Positions 32,040-41,001 are shown, counted from the first letter of the stretch. The stretch is 64,000 nt of DNA from Amycolatopsis nigrescens CSC17Ta-90 (GCF_000384315.1 NZ_ARVW01000001.1:8601001-8665000), one strand, 5' to 3'. Notes: a model not told the origin generated them from the sequence alone. Numbers and translations: made by a program.

Positions 32040-33656
32040 ATGTCCGACGGAACAGAAGGCGGCAAGACGGCCGGTGGTGACGGCCAGTCCAGCGGCGGTA
32101 GTGGCAGCAGCGGCTCAGGCGAAGGCAGCCAATCCAGCAGCAGCAGCTCAGGCGAAAGCAGCCAATCCAGCAGCAGCAGCAGCTCAGGCGAAAGCAGCCA
32201 ATCCAGCAGCAGCAGCAGCTCAGGCCAAGGCAGCCAATCCAGCGGCAGCGACAACCAAACCCGCGGCGACACCAGCACCGAGGGCGACAGCCAACCCAAA
32301 GGCGACCCCAAACCCGCCGACAACAACAACGACACCAGCACAAGCGACAACGACCAAACCGGCGACAGGGCTGGCTCCGGCAGCAATCTCCAGTCGGGCA
32401 CGCCGACTGGCTTCGGTAGCGGTGTCAAGTCCAATAACGCGTTGTCGTCGTCCACCACGAAAGAGAATTCAGCTCCGCAGGACGGCAACAAGCAGCAGGG
32501 CGGGCACCCGTACGACAACGCGGTGATTGAGAAGAGCCCGATGCCGGACATCAATACGCCCTCGTTGCGCGCGGCGGTCGCGGACCTGCGTGACACGGGC
32601 AAGCAGGGGTACCAGAACGCCGACGACGCGCGAGGGGTCTCTCATGACATGGCGCAGGCTTTGGGCGGCGAACCGGGGGACCAGCTACAGCAGAACCTGA
32701 ACAAGACCGTCGAACAAGGCACGATGTTCGGGGACGCCGCGAATCGGCTTGCCGATTACGTGGAACACGGCGCCGCGGTCGGAGATGCGGCCATCAAGGG
32801 GCGTCAGGACGACCTCGCCCAGGACCGTGCTCTGTATGACATGGCTCCTGAGCTGGCCGGCAGCGTGCCCGAAGGCAAGCTCATCCAGGCCAACATGATC
32901 GAAAACGGCGCCGCCCGGGGGCAGCAGATGAACCAGCAGGCCGCCGCCGCGATGCACAACAAGGCCGATGGAGGCATTTGGGACATACTCGACCCTCGGA
33001 ACAAAGGTCCCGTCTATGACCGGTTCAACAAAACGGTGGTCGAGCCACTCGCTGACGCCAAGCGGTCGCTGGACGAGAAACTCGACTGGCTGTATTCAGA
33101 GAAATCGGAAGGACCAACGGATGTGACTGTCACCCCGAACGGTCCCGATTTCGATGTGAAAGCCGACCCGAAGGACGGGATCAAACCGGAGTTGAAGGTC
33201 CTTAGTGTCGACGGAAAAAAGCTCTACAACCACGGCACCTTTGAGGCCTTCGGTGGCGCGTTGAAGGGCACGCAGGAGGAGGGCGTGTTCGCCTCCTTCG
33301 GCGGGGCCACGCCGCTTGGTGGGGCAAACCCCTTGTCGGTCGAGTTGCAAGCTGGCAAGAAGCTCACGCTGGACAAGATTCCGCTCGTCGAGGCCGGGCC
33401 AGTCAAGACGTCCATCCAGCCAGAACTCCGGATTGGACCTGGTGTGAGCGCCGAGCTGGACCTGAACGCCCTCAAAGAGGGATTCTCCAACGGGCACTTA
33501 AATCTCAAGGGAAAAATCCCGGTGATCACCCCTATCGCTCCGGTGATCGGCGGATCCCTCGGCTTCGACACGGATATCGACTTCAAGGCGGTCGGCAACT
33601 GGCTCGTCGACCAGGCACGCGAGATCACCGAGAATGGCGGGTACCGAACCCCGTGA
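32040..33656 (+). CDS. 538-residue Ser/Gly-rich ESX-associated protein, unknown
   Basis: Unrecognised protein in an ESX-type context. Residues about 15-75 are Ser/Gly/Gln repeats (12-residue unit SSGESSQSSSSS), residues about 75-165 are polar and disordered (T, N, D, Q rich), 170-330 are helical (LRAAVADLRDTGKQGYQNAD, GDAANRLADYVEHGAAVGDA), and 350-535 alternate short strands (DFDVKADPKDGIKPELKVLS, NGHLNLKGKIPVITPIAPVI). No signal peptide and no membrane helix are evident. The helical part resembles WXG/EspB-like secreted proteins; the C-terminus may be a toxin or binding domain. Downstream genes encode YbaB- and WXG100-like proteins, so secretion by a type VII system is inferred. Confidence 0.7.
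   Translation: MSDGTEGGKTAGGDGQSSGGSGSSGSGEGSQSSSSSSGESSQSSSSSSSGESSQSSSSSSSGQGSQSSGSDNQTRGDTSTEGDSQPKGDPKPADNNNDTSTSDNDQTGDRAGSGSNLQSGTPTGFGSGVKSNNALSSSTTKENSAPQDGNKQQGGHPYDNAVIEKSPMPDINTPSLRAAVADLRDTGKQGYQNADDARGVSHDMAQALGGEPGDQLQQNLNKTVEQGTMFGDAANRLADYVEHGAAVGDAAIKGRQDDLAQDRALYDMAPELAGSVPEGKLIQANMIENGAARGQQMNQQAAAAMHNKADGGIWDILDPRNKGPVYDRFNKTVVEPLADAKRSLDEKLDWLYSEKSEGPTDVTVTPNGPDFDVKADPKDGIKPELKVLSVDGKKLYNHGTFEAFGGALKGTQEEGVFASFGGATPLGGANPLSVELQAGKKLTLDKIPLVEAGPVKTSIQPELRIGPGVSAELDLNALKEGFSNGHLNLKGKIPVITPIAPVIGGSLGFDTDIDFKAVGNWLVDQAREITENGGYRTP
32110..32248 (+). repeat. 36-bp tandem repeat coding for Ser-rich linker
   Basis: About four units of a 36-bp sequence (AGCTCAGGCGAAAGCAGCCA then ATCCAGCAGCAGCAGC) encode SSGESSQSSSSS. 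Units differ by length of the AGC run and by GAA/CAA, typical of slippage, so the linker length should vary between strains. Confidence 0.85.
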
Positions 33657-33684
33657 CCCAGGTGCAGCAAGGAAGGGAGTATCG

Positions 33685-34200
33685 ATGACAGCATCTGTTG
33701 AGTTCGCCATTCCGCCGGGGTGGCGGCAGCCGGACGCGAACGAGCATCGTTCGCCCTTGGGGTCGGTGGTCGCGGTGTGCCATGAGGCGCAGGCCGTCAT
33801 CGTCGCGGACGGTGGCCCGCGGGCGGATCTGGCGACGTTGGCCGATATCGCGGACGAGAGCGTCGCCGGGCTCCGGGCGGCCGGGGCGAGCGTCGAGGTG
33901 TTGCGAAGGGAAGAGATGGGCGCGGGCGACGGGCTAGGGTTCGGGCAGCTATTGCGGGTGCGGGACGGTGCCAACACCATGCAGTGCCACGCAGTCCTGG
34001 CGCTGGAGGACATCCGCGACCGGCGCCGGCGCGTAGTGCTGCGGTTCGTGCTGATCACCACCGAGGAACACCTCTCCCGCGTGGTAGTCGACTTCCAGGA
34101 GTTCCTCGGCACGGTCCGGGCATCGAGCGAACGGGCCGAGGGCGAAAGGGAACCACCCGAGGAACCGCCACGGCCGCGGCATACGCGCGCGGCCGGTTAG
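33685..34200 (+). CDS. hypothetical protein, DcrB/LpqN-like
   Basis: A 171-residue soluble protein beginning VEFAIPPGWRQPDANEHRSP and containing VEVLRREEMGAGDGLGFGQL and RRRVVLRFVLITTEEHLSRV. The order PPGW, two beta-hairpins, and a terminal helix fits the DcrB/LpqN (PsbP-like) fold often paired with ESX components. GGAAGGGA precedes the ATG, 28 nt after the Ser-rich gene. A Pro/Arg-rich tail ends the protein. Function unknown; chaperone or immunity roles are possible. Confidence 0.6.
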   Translation: MTASVEFAIPPGWRQPDANEHRSPLGSVVAVCHEAQAVIVADGGPRADLATLADIADESVAGLRAAGASVEVLRREEMGAGDGLGFGQLLRVRDGANTMQCHAVLALEDIRDRRRRVVLRFVLITTEEHLSRVVVDFQEFLGTVRASSERAEGEREPPEEPPRPRHTRAAG

Positions 34201-34220
34201 CGGAAAGCGAGGGGATCGCG

Positions 34221-34538
34221 ATGGTGTGGCCGACGGTGGATCTCGCCGCGCGGAAGGCTGGATACGAACGACTGCGCGACGACCTGCTGCAAGTACGGCA
34301 GCGGATCGCGGACATCGAGGTGACCGCGGAGTCGCCGGACGGCCTGATCAGCGCGACCGTGGTCAAACGTGGTGAGCTGACCGAGCTGCACCTGGACCCG
34401 CGGGTGTACCGCCACCGGGACTCCAAGGCCCTCGCCGAGTCTATTGTGGACACGGTTCGGGCCGCGGTCGAGCGGGCAGGTGAGGCACTGACCGACATCA
34501 CCCGCGACTACCTGCCGGCGGATGCGAAATCCGACTAG
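34221..34538 (+). CDS. YbaB/EbfC-like nucleoid-associated family protein
   Basis: A 105-residue protein with the YbaB layout: helix (YERLRDDLLQVRQRIADIEV), strands (SPDGLISATVVKRGELTELH, LDPRVY) and a helix (SKALAESIVDTVRAAVERAG). In actinomycetes divergent YbaB-like proteins lie next to WXG100 genes and may act in ESX substrate handling rather than DNA binding. GAGGGG precedes the ATG. Confidence 0.82.
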   Translation: MVWPTVDLAARKAGYERLRDDLLQVRQRIADIEVTAESPDGLISATVVKRGELTELHLDPRVYRHRDSKALAESIVDTVRAAVERAGEALTDITRDYLPADAKSD

Positions 34539-34592
34539 ACCGACCTGGCCATCGTGCTATGCGCGCACCAGCAGACCAAGAGGAGCCCGACC

Positions 34593-34931
34593 ATGCCCGA
34601 CTTCGATATGGACCCCGACGCCGTGACCCATGGCATCAACCAGTTGCGCGCGGCCGGCGACAACTTCAGCAGTGCCTGGCAGCGGCACAAACAGTCGTTG
34701 CAGTCCCACCAGAGCGGGTTCGGCTCGGACGAGGTCACGCAGGCGTTCCTTTCCCGGTACCAGCCGGTCGCGGACAACCTCTTCGCCAGCGCGGAGGAGC
34801 TGCCCACCCGGTACGGGCGGCTGTACGACGACACGATGGGCTGCGTCCACGACTACCGTGCCGCGGACACCGATGGCGCGAACACCGTCACCAGGTCCAC
34901 CGGGACGGACCGGCCCGTGCAAGAAAGCTGA
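34593..34931 (+). CDS. WXG100-like ESX family protein
   Basis: A 112-residue helix-turn-helix protein: helix 1 VTHGINQLRAAGDNFSSAWQ, turn QSHQSGFGSDEV (a G-x-G-x-D replaces the canonical WXG), helix 2 TQAFLSRYQPVADNLFASAE, and an extended tail. It fits the WXG100/ESAT-6 superfamily of small type VII partners. AAGAGGAG precedes the ATG. The stop and last codons (RPVQES) are in copy 2 of the 47-bp repeat. Confidence 0.78.
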   Translation: MPDFDMDPDAVTHGINQLRAAGDNFSSAWQRHKQSLQSHQSGFGSDEVTQAFLSRYQPVADNLFASAEELPTRYGRLYDDTMGCVHDYRAADTDGANTVTRSTGTDRPVQES

Positions 34932-34956
34932 AGGAGACAACGCCGGACTCGGCGCT
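34910..34956 (+). repeat. 47-bp direct repeat, copy 2 (right flank of ESX-like block)
   Basis: Same orientation as 31796-31842 with two differences (C to A at base 13 and G to A at base 23). Overlaps the 3' end of the WXG100-like gene. The two copies enclose about 3.07 kb that holds exactly the four ESX-like genes. Confidence 0.85.
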
Positions 34957-35063
34957 GATTTCCCGGCGAATCGCCCACCCGGCCCACCCCCACCGCACCT
35001 CCTGGCGGTTTCGCGGCACCGGCACCCGTTGACCTCGACCCCGATCTCTGACTAGCGTGCTGG

Positions 35064-35075
35064 GAAATCGTTTAC
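35064..35075. promoter_or_regulatory. LacI-type operator-like site before the sugar importer
   Basis: GAAATCGTTTAC (on the other strand GTAAACGATTTC) resembles half of the LacI-family sugar boxes of actinomycetes (GTAAACGTTTAC type). It is 24 nt upstream of the binding-protein start. No lacI-type gene is adjacent. Confidence 0.35.
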
Positions 35076-35098
35076 TCAGTTTGAGCTGAGGAGGCGGG

Positions 35099-36433
35099 AT
35101 GACGATCTCCCGGCGGAGCCTGCTCCGCGGCGGCGCGCTGGCCACCGGCCTTGGCGTCGCGGGCGCGCTCAGCGGCTGCTCCGGTTCGTCCTCCGATTCA
35201 ACGTCTGCACTCTCGTTCTGGAACTTCATCGGGCCCGGCGGCACGTCGAAGACCCAGAACGAGTGGATCGCGCGGCTGGCCGCCGAGTGGAACGCCGGCA
35301 ACCAGGTCCAGGTGCGGCTGCGTTATGTGTCCAATACGGATTACATCAACGGTCCCACGCTGCAGACCGCGTTCAGCGCGGGCGAGGGGCCGGACATCTT
35401 CCTGCTCAGCCCCGGCGATTTCCTGCGCTACCACAACGCGGGCGTGCTCACCGATCTGTCCCCGTTGCTCACGCCCCAGGTGCGCGCGGACTACCTGCCC
35501 GGTTCGCTGAACAGCCGCACCTTCGACGACGGGGTCTACGGGCTGCCGCTGGAGAGCGAGCCGGTGGCGCTGTTCTACAGCGAGGAGGCGTTCGAGCAAG
35601 CCGGGCTCTCCGCCGCCGACGTGCCGCGGACCTGGGAACAACTGCTCGAGGTGGCCAGGAAACTCACCACCTCCGACCGATTCGGCATGCTGTTCGCCAC
35701 CGATCCCGGCTACTACCAGAACTTCACCTGGTACCCGTTCCTGTGGATGGGTGATGGCTCGCCGATCTCGCCTGATCAGCGGCGGAGCACCTTCGACAGC
35801 CCGGCGACGCGCGCCGCGCTGCGGTTGTGGCAGCAGGCCACCGAGCTGGGCACCGCGCCGAGGCAGGCCAAGGGCACCGGCGGCAACGACTCGATCTCCA
35901 ACCTGGCCGGCGGGTACTGCGCGATGCAGCAGACCGGGATCTGGGCGATCGGTGAGATCGCCGAGCAGGAGCCGGAGTTCCGCTTCGGCGCCGCTCCCCT
36001 TCCGCTTCCGCCTGGCGGGAAACCGATCACCACCGCGGGTGGCTGGGCGCTCTGCGCGAACGCGCGCGGTCGCGACCCGGAAGCGGCGGCCCGGTTCATC
36101 GTGTGGGCGCTGGGCACCGACGACCCGGCCTGCATCGAGCGGGGCCGGCAGTGGAACACCCGGATCAAGAAGAACCTCCCGGTGCGCGGTTCGGTGCTGC
36201 GGGCGGCCGAACGCGCCGGTGACTTCGACACCCCGGTGTACCGGATGTTCGCCGAGCAGATCGCGCCGATCGCGGTCGGCGAGCCGCGCTATCCGGTGGA
36301 GGTGTACCGGGCCATCTCGGACACTTTGCAGGCCTGCCAGCTCGACGGCGCCGACCCGGGGCAGGCCGCCGCGGACGCGGCAGCGCAGATCGACCGCTTC
36401 CTCGCCAGCTACGAAGGGGCGTCGATCCTGTGA
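35099..36433 (+). CDS. carbohydrate ABC transporter substrate-binding lipoprotein
   Basis: A 444-residue family 1 solute-binding protein. N-terminus combines a Tat motif (SRRSLLRGGALATG) and a lipobox (ALSGC). Body features NGPTLQTAFSAGEGPDIFLL and MQQTGIWAIGEIAEQEPEF are typical of the UgpB-like group. It delivers a sugar or oligosaccharide to the two permeases that follow with overlapping starts. GAGGAGGCGGG precedes ATG 35099. No ATPase gene is present; such importers share a multitask MsiK-like ATPase. Confidence 0.92.
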   Translation: MTISRRSLLRGGALATGLGVAGALSGCSGSSSDSTSALSFWNFIGPGGTSKTQNEWIARLAAEWNAGNQVQVRLRYVSNTDYINGPTLQTAFSAGEGPDIFLLSPGDFLRYHNAGVLTDLSPLLTPQVRADYLPGSLNSRTFDDGVYGLPLESEPVALFYSEEAFEQAGLSAADVPRTWEQLLEVARKLTTSDRFGMLFATDPGYYQNFTWYPFLWMGDGSPISPDQRRSTFDSPATRAALRLWQQATELGTAPRQAKGTGGNDSISNLAGGYCAMQQTGIWAIGEIAEQEPEFRFGAAPLPLPPGGKPITTAGGWALCANARGRDPEAAARFIVWALGTDDPACIERGRQWNTRIKKNLPVRGSVLRAAERAGDFDTPVYRMFAEQIAPIAVGEPRYPVEVYRAISDTLQACQLDGADPGQAAADAAAQIDRFLASYEGASIL

Positions 36434-37338
36434 AGGCACAGAGCACCCGGCGGGGACGCAAGGGTGAGGGCAGGGCCGCGTTCGGGTTCCTCGCGCTGGA
36501 CGGGCTCGGGCTGCTGGTGTTCGTGGCGATCCCGATGGTGCTCGCGTTGGTCATCGGGCTGTTCGACATGGACGGTTTCGGCAAGCTGGAGTTCGCCGGG
36601 CTGGACAACTACCGGCTGATGGCCGGGGACAAGCTGCTGTGGCAGAGTTTCGGCGTCACCGTGCTGTACACCGTGCTGTTCGTGCCCGCCGCGTTCGTCG
36701 TGGGGCTGTGCCTCGCCCTGCTGGTGCGCAAGCCGTTCCGCGGGGTCGGGTTCGTCCGCACCGCGCTGTTCCTGCCGAACGTGATCAGCCTGGTCGTGGT
36801 GGGCGTGCTGTGGAAGTTCCTGCTCACCGACAAGACCGGTGCGGTGAGCAGGATTCTGGCGCCGCTCGGCCTCGGCGACGTGTCCTGGCTTGGCGATCCG
36901 GCGTTCTCGGTGCCGACGCTGGTGGCGATCAGCGTCTGGTTCCTGATGGGCTACCAGATGCTGATCTTCCTGGCCGGGTTGCAGGACATCCCGGGAGAGT
37001 TCTACGACGCGGCCATTGTGGACGGTGCCGGCGCCTGGCAGCGGTTCTGGCACGTGACCTGGCCGGGGCTGCGGCCGACCAGCTTCTTCGTGCTGGTCAC
37101 CTCGATCATCAACGCGATCACCGGGATGCTCGCCTTCGACCTGGTGTACGTGGTGACCAAGGGCGGCCCGGCGAACTCCACCTCCACCGTCATCTACTAC
37201 GCCTACCAGCAGGCGTTCCTGTACGGCCGGTTCGGTTACGCGGCGGCGATCTGCGGGCTGGTGGTGGCCGCGCTGATCCTGCTGACCGGCACCTTGTTCG
37301 CACTGACCCGGGGAGGCCGGTTCGATGAGGCGAGGTAG
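36430..37338 (+). CDS. carbohydrate ABC transporter permease (MalF type)
   Basis: A 302-residue permease with six membrane segments and the EAA-loop EFYDAAIVDGAGAWQRFWHV, which docks to the ATPase. The GTG start overlaps the binding-protein stop (GTGA). Second gene of the GH172 operon. Confidence 0.93.
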   Translation: MKAQSTRRGRKGEGRAAFGFLALDGLGLLVFVAIPMVLALVIGLFDMDGFGKLEFAGLDNYRLMAGDKLLWQSFGVTVLYTVLFVPAAFVVGLCLALLVRKPFRGVGFVRTALFLPNVISLVVVGVLWKFLLTDKTGAVSRILAPLGLGDVSWLGDPAFSVPTLVAISVWFLMGYQMLIFLAGLQDIPGEFYDAAIVDGAGAWQRFWHVTWPGLRPTSFFVLVTSIINAITGMLAFDLVYVVTKGGPANSTSTVIYYAYQQAFLYGRFGYAAAICGLVVAALILLTGTLFALTRGGRFDEAR

Positions 37339-38134
37339 ACCGTTCCCCTGGGTGCCGCTGCTGGCCTGGCTGGTGGCGCTGGTCACGGTGCTGCCGATGC
37401 TCTGGCTGGCGCTGGCCGCGTTCCGGCCCGGCGACGAGGTGTTCTCGCTTTCCTGGCCGTCGGCACTGACCCTGCACAACTTCGGCTACGTGCTCACCGA
37501 GGTGCCGTTCCTCGCCTACCTCGGCAACAGCGCGCTGGTGTCCACTGCGGTCACCGTGCTGGCACTGCTGCTGCACAGCATGGCCGGCTACGCCTTGGCA
37601 CGGCTGCGGTTCCGCGGCCGTGGTGTGGCGTTCGCCGCGATCGTGGCGACGATGCTGATCTCGCTGCCGGTGATCCTGGTGCCACTGTTCCTGGTGACCA
37701 GGGCGCTGGGCATGGTGGACAGCTACGCCGGGCTGATCGTGCCCGCGCTGTTCAACGCGTTCGGCATCTTCCTGCTCCGGCAGTTCTACCTGAACCTGCC
37801 CGGCGAACTGGAGGACGCGGCGTACCTGGACGGCTGCGGCTATCTGCGGCTGTACTGGCACGTGGTGCTGCCGCTGTCCCGGCCGGTGCTGGCCTCGCTC
37901 GCGGTGCTGTTCTTCCTGGCCACCTGGAACTCGTTCATCTGGCCGCTGACCGTGACACAGGACGAGGACCTGCGCGTCGTACAGGTGGCGATCGCGTCCT
38001 TGCAGGGCCAGTACGCCCAGAAGTACCACTACGTGCTGGCCGCGTCGGTGCTCGCGGCGATCCCCACGATCGTCGTATTCGCACTGGGCCAGCGCCGGCT
38101 GGTGGAGTCGTTGAAGACCACCGGGTTGAAGTGA
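37325..38134 (+). CDS. carbohydrate ABC transporter permease (MalG type)
   Basis: A 269-residue permease with the EAA motif ELEDAAYLDGCGYLRLYWHV and six segments, terminating VESLKTTGLK as is usual for the MalG group. It overlaps the MalF-type gene by 14 nt. Confidence 0.93.
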   Translation: MRRGRPFPWVPLLAWLVALVTVLPMLWLALAAFRPGDEVFSLSWPSALTLHNFGYVLTEVPFLAYLGNSALVSTAVTVLALLLHSMAGYALARLRFRGRGVAFAAIVATMLISLPVILVPLFLVTRALGMVDSYAGLIVPALFNAFGIFLLRQFYLNLPGELEDAAYLDGCGYLRLYWHVVLPLSRPVLASLAVLFFLATWNSFIWPLTVTQDEDLRVVQVAIASLQGQYAQKYHYVLAASVLAAIPTIVVFALGQRRLVESLKTTGLK

Positions 38135-38144
38135 GGAGCGCGGA

Positions 38145-39230
38145 ATGACCGACGGCGGCTACGGATTCTTCGGCAGCAGCCTGCGCGACCTGCCCCGGCT
38201 GCGCTCGGCGCGGCGCGGGCGGGCGTCGAGTTGGGACCGCGACGGTGGCAACGACGACCGGCTCACCGTCCGGCCTGGCGAGACCGTGACACTGGCCGAC
38301 CTGACCGGCCCGGGCGCGGTCACGCACATCTGGTGCACCGTGGCGCTGCCCTTCAAGGAAGGTCCGCACGCGGCGGAGACCGACTACCTGCGCCGGCTGG
38401 TCCTGCGGATCACCTGGGACAGCGGGAACGACCCGAGCGTGCTGGTACCGCTGGGCGACTTCTTCGGGGTCGGGCACGGCAAGACCACCAACTTCGCGTC
38501 CGCGCCGCTGCAGATGAGCCCACAGGACGGCAAGGGCTTCAACTGCTGGTTCGCCATGCCCTTCGCCGAGCGGGCGCGGATCGAATTGGTCAGCGAACTG
38601 GCCGCGGAGCCGGTCTACTTCTACTACTACATCGACTACGAGTCCTACGCCCGCGCCGAACCGGACCTCGGCTACTTCCACGCGCAATGGCGGCGGGAGA
38701 ACCCCACCGACGGTGTGGAGCAAGGCGAGCAGAGCAACGCCGAATTCCTGCTGGAAGGCACGAACCTGACCGGCGAGGGCAACTACCTGATCCTGGACGC
38801 CGAAGGCAGGGGGCACTACGTGGGCTGCGTGCTGAACGTCCACAACCTGTCCGGCAACACCGATTGGGACTGGTACGGCGAAGGTGACGACATGATCTTC
38901 ATCGACGGCGAGTCGTTCCCGCCCCGGCTGCACGGCACCGGAACCGAGGACTACTTCAACACCGCCTGGTGCCCGACCCAGGCCTACCACGCCCCGTACC
39001 ACGGCATCACCCTGCCCGGGAACCACAACTGGAAGGGCCAGATCTCGCTGTACCGGTTCCACATCGAGGACCCGGTGATCTTCGAACGATCCATCCGGGT
39101 CACCATCGAGCACGGCCACGCCAACAAGCGCTCGGACGACATCTCCTCTGTCGCGTACTGGTACCAGACGCTGCCGCACCGGCCGTTCGGACTACCGCCG
39201 GTGCACGAGCGCCTCCCCCGCTCGGAATGA
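38145..39230 (+). CDS. GH172 (DUF2961) glycoside hydrolase
   Basis: A 361-residue cytoplasmic protein of the DUF2961 family, now GH172, with LTGPGAVTHIWCT, DDMIFIDGESFPPRLHGTGT and EDYFNTAW as signature blocks. Known members cleave or rearrange alpha-D-fructofuranosides and D-arabinofuranosides. No signal peptide, so the substrate must be imported, which fits the ABC importer immediately upstream (10-nt gap). The sugar is inferred to be a furanosyl oligosaccharide such as an arabinan or inulobiose-type fragment. Confidence 0.88.
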   Translation: MTDGGYGFFGSSLRDLPRLRSARRGRASSWDRDGGNDDRLTVRPGETVTLADLTGPGAVTHIWCTVALPFKEGPHAAETDYLRRLVLRITWDSGNDPSVLVPLGDFFGVGHGKTTNFASAPLQMSPQDGKGFNCWFAMPFAERARIELVSELAAEPVYFYYYIDYESYARAEPDLGYFHAQWRRENPTDGVEQGEQSNAEFLLEGTNLTGEGNYLILDAEGRGHYVGCVLNVHNLSGNTDWDWYGEGDDMIFIDGESFPPRLHGTGTEDYFNTAWCPTQAYHAPYHGITLPGNHNWKGQISLYRFHIEDPVIFERSIRVTIEHGHANKRSDDISSVAYWYQTLPHRPFGLPPVHERLPRSE

Positions 39231-39242
39231 CACCGCACCTGG

Positions 39243-40289
39243 CTACCCGGCGATCACCGCGGCCAGTTCGTCGCGCCCGGCCAGTCCGGTCTTGCGGTAC
39301 ACCTCGCGCACGTGCCCGTTGACCGTGTTCACCGACACGTCCAGTCGGCGTGCGATCCGCTTGGGCGCCTCGCCCGCGCACAGGTGCTCGACGACCTGAC
39401 GTTCGCGCGCGGTGATGCCGTACCACGCCGCGAGTGTGGCGAGCAGCAGCGGCCCGCCGGCCGCCTGGACGATGACGGCCACTTCACCCGTCGCCTGTTC
39501 ATCGAGGGGTTGAGCATGCCCGGTGACCCAACGTCCGCAATACGCCGATGGCGTGCAGGTTAGCGGCTGAAGGGCTTGGGGATCGCGCAGACGTGCCCGC
39601 GCGGCCAGCGACACCGAGTACGCGTATTCCGCGGCAGCCGCCTCCGGCGGACGACCACCCGGGTAGAGTTCACGCATCCACGCGGCAGCTTCTGTGGTCA
39701 CACTGCGTACGGTGTTGTCGCCGCGCACCACGATCACTCCCGGGGACAGGGCCGGACCGGCCGGAATCAAGGGGCCGGTCATCACGTAGTCCCGCAACAT
39801 CGCGGCCAACGGTGGAATCAGGTGGGTCACCCGCTCGACGTCCGCCGCGCCGAAGGACCGTCCTCGTCCTTCGCGCTGCAAGCACAGCATTCCCCATACC
39901 CCGTGCGCGCTGCGCAGCACCACTCGCAGATCACCGCTCATCCCGTGCCGCACCAGCAACTTCCGAGTGCCGTCGGGCAACCGTCGCGTCTGTCCGGCGT
40001 CCACCAGGTGCACCGGAACCCGATCGCGCGCCAGGTTGTCCGGGCGACCCGGGGCGTTGCCGAGATAGATCTCGTGCGTCCGCACGCGGTTGTACTCGCC
40101 GTTCAGCCGGTGCGCGAAGGCGAACGAGCCGATCGCCGTCATCGGATGCATTCCCTGCAAGCACGAGCCATCGTGCGGTATCCACGGCATGATCAGCCGG
40201 GACACCGCCTCCCCCAGTTCGGCCGGCGCGGGACGCTGCGACACCACCGCGCGCAGCTCGCGAGCCAACCGGTCCAGGTACTGGGTCAT
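39243..40289 (-). CDS. LuxR-type transcriptional regulator
   Basis: A 348-residue protein with a GAF-like N-terminal half and a C-terminal LuxR HTH (ITARERQVVEHLCAGEAPKR, IARRLDVSVNTVNGHVREVY). It has no receiver domain, so it is a ligand-type regulator rather than a two-component regulator. ATG 40289 is preferred to the TTG at 40304. A remnant of a close homologue's last 20 residues is found at 61789-61851. Confidence 0.88.
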   Translation of the reverse strand: MTQYLDRLARELRAVVSQRPAPAELGEAVSRLIMPWIPHDGSCLQGMHPMTAIGSFAFAHRLNGEYNRVRTHEIYLGNAPGRPDNLARDRVPVHLVDAGQTRRLPDGTRKLLVRHGMSGDLRVVLRSAHGVWGMLCLQREGRGRSFGAADVERVTHLIPPLAAMLRDYVMTGPLIPAGPALSPGVIVVRGDNTVRSVTTEAAAWMRELYPGGRPPEAAAAEYAYSVSLAARARLRDPQALQPLTCTPSAYCGRWVTGHAQPLDEQATGEVAVIVQAAGGPLLLATLAAWYGITARERQVVEHLCAGEAPKRIARRLDVSVNTVNGHVREVYRKTGLAGRDELAAVIAG

Positions 40290-40491
40290 ATCGACGAGTC
40301 TCAATCACCGCCACCGTGCGCCGCACCGCCCGAAAGGGAAGCCCCTGGTGCCAACTCGAACGCCCGCAAGTCCGCTAGCGCATCGGAGCGGCGGCTGGCA
40401 ACCCACAATTTTCACCGTGTTCGCCCGCTCGCCGGTCAGCGAAAGTTCCGAACGTGAAGTCATCAGCAAACAACAAAAATAGAGGGGAATC

Positions 40492-41001
40492 ATGAACAAC
40501 GAAAATAGACCGCGGCGTGGCCTGATCACGCTGCTCGCGGGCGTAGCGGCGGGTCTGGCCTTGCTCACCGGGGCTGGGGTCGCGAACGCCGAGAACACTC
40601 CTGCGCAAGACCAAATCGACCACATCGTGGCTGGGCAACCGGACGCCATCCAGACCAGCCCGACTACCGTCACCTGGCGCGACAGCGGCGTGTCCCTGAC
40701 CGCGGACGCGGCGGGGCCGGAACAGTGCGGGTTCAACCAGTTCTGCCTGTGGGAACACTCCGATTTCAAGGGGTGGATGGTCTCGTTCAACGAAAGCAGC
40801 TGCGCCTACGTCATCGAACTTCCCTCCTTCGGCTTCAACGACGTGGCCAGCTCCTGGGTGAACAACACGGCACGCAGGGTCGAAGTATGGGAACACTCCG
40901 GCGCTTACGGCCTGAGGCTGTGGACGGAAATCCCGTACACCGCTTCACGCTGGGTCGGTGAAGACGCACAGGACAGGGCATCCAGCCTCGTCTGCCGCTG
41001 A
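40492..41001 (+). CDS. secreted peptidase-inhibitor family I36-like protein
   Basis: A 169-residue exported protein with signal peptide (GVANAE) and a C-terminal beta-gamma-crystallin-like I36 domain with Cys pairs: EQCGFNQFCLWEHSDFKGWM, then SSCAYVIELPSFGFND, ending SSLVCR. The pattern C-x-FCLW is typical of SMPI-type inhibitors of metalloproteases. AGAGGGG precedes the ATG. May protect the cell from its own secreted M4/M23 proteases, which also occur in this window; that is inference. Confidence 0.82.
   Translation: MNNENRPRRGLITLLAGVAAGLALLTGAGVANAENTPAQDQIDHIVAGQPDAIQTSPTTVTWRDSGVSLTADAAGPEQCGFNQFCLWEHSDFKGWMVSFNESSCAYVIELPSFGFNDVASSWVNNTARRVEVWEHSGAYGLRLWTEIPYTASRWVGEDAQDRASSLVCR

Noticed and set aside
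32110..32248. Tandem repeats as a CRISPR array
   Set aside because: Units are contiguous, in frame, without spacers, and encode a Ser-rich linker.
31520..32602. 360-codon minus-strand frame with Leu-rich repeats opposite the Ser-rich gene
   Set aside because: It is the mirror of the AGC/GCT repeats in the Ser-rich gene; no RBS, no domain, and it crosses the SGNH gene antisense.
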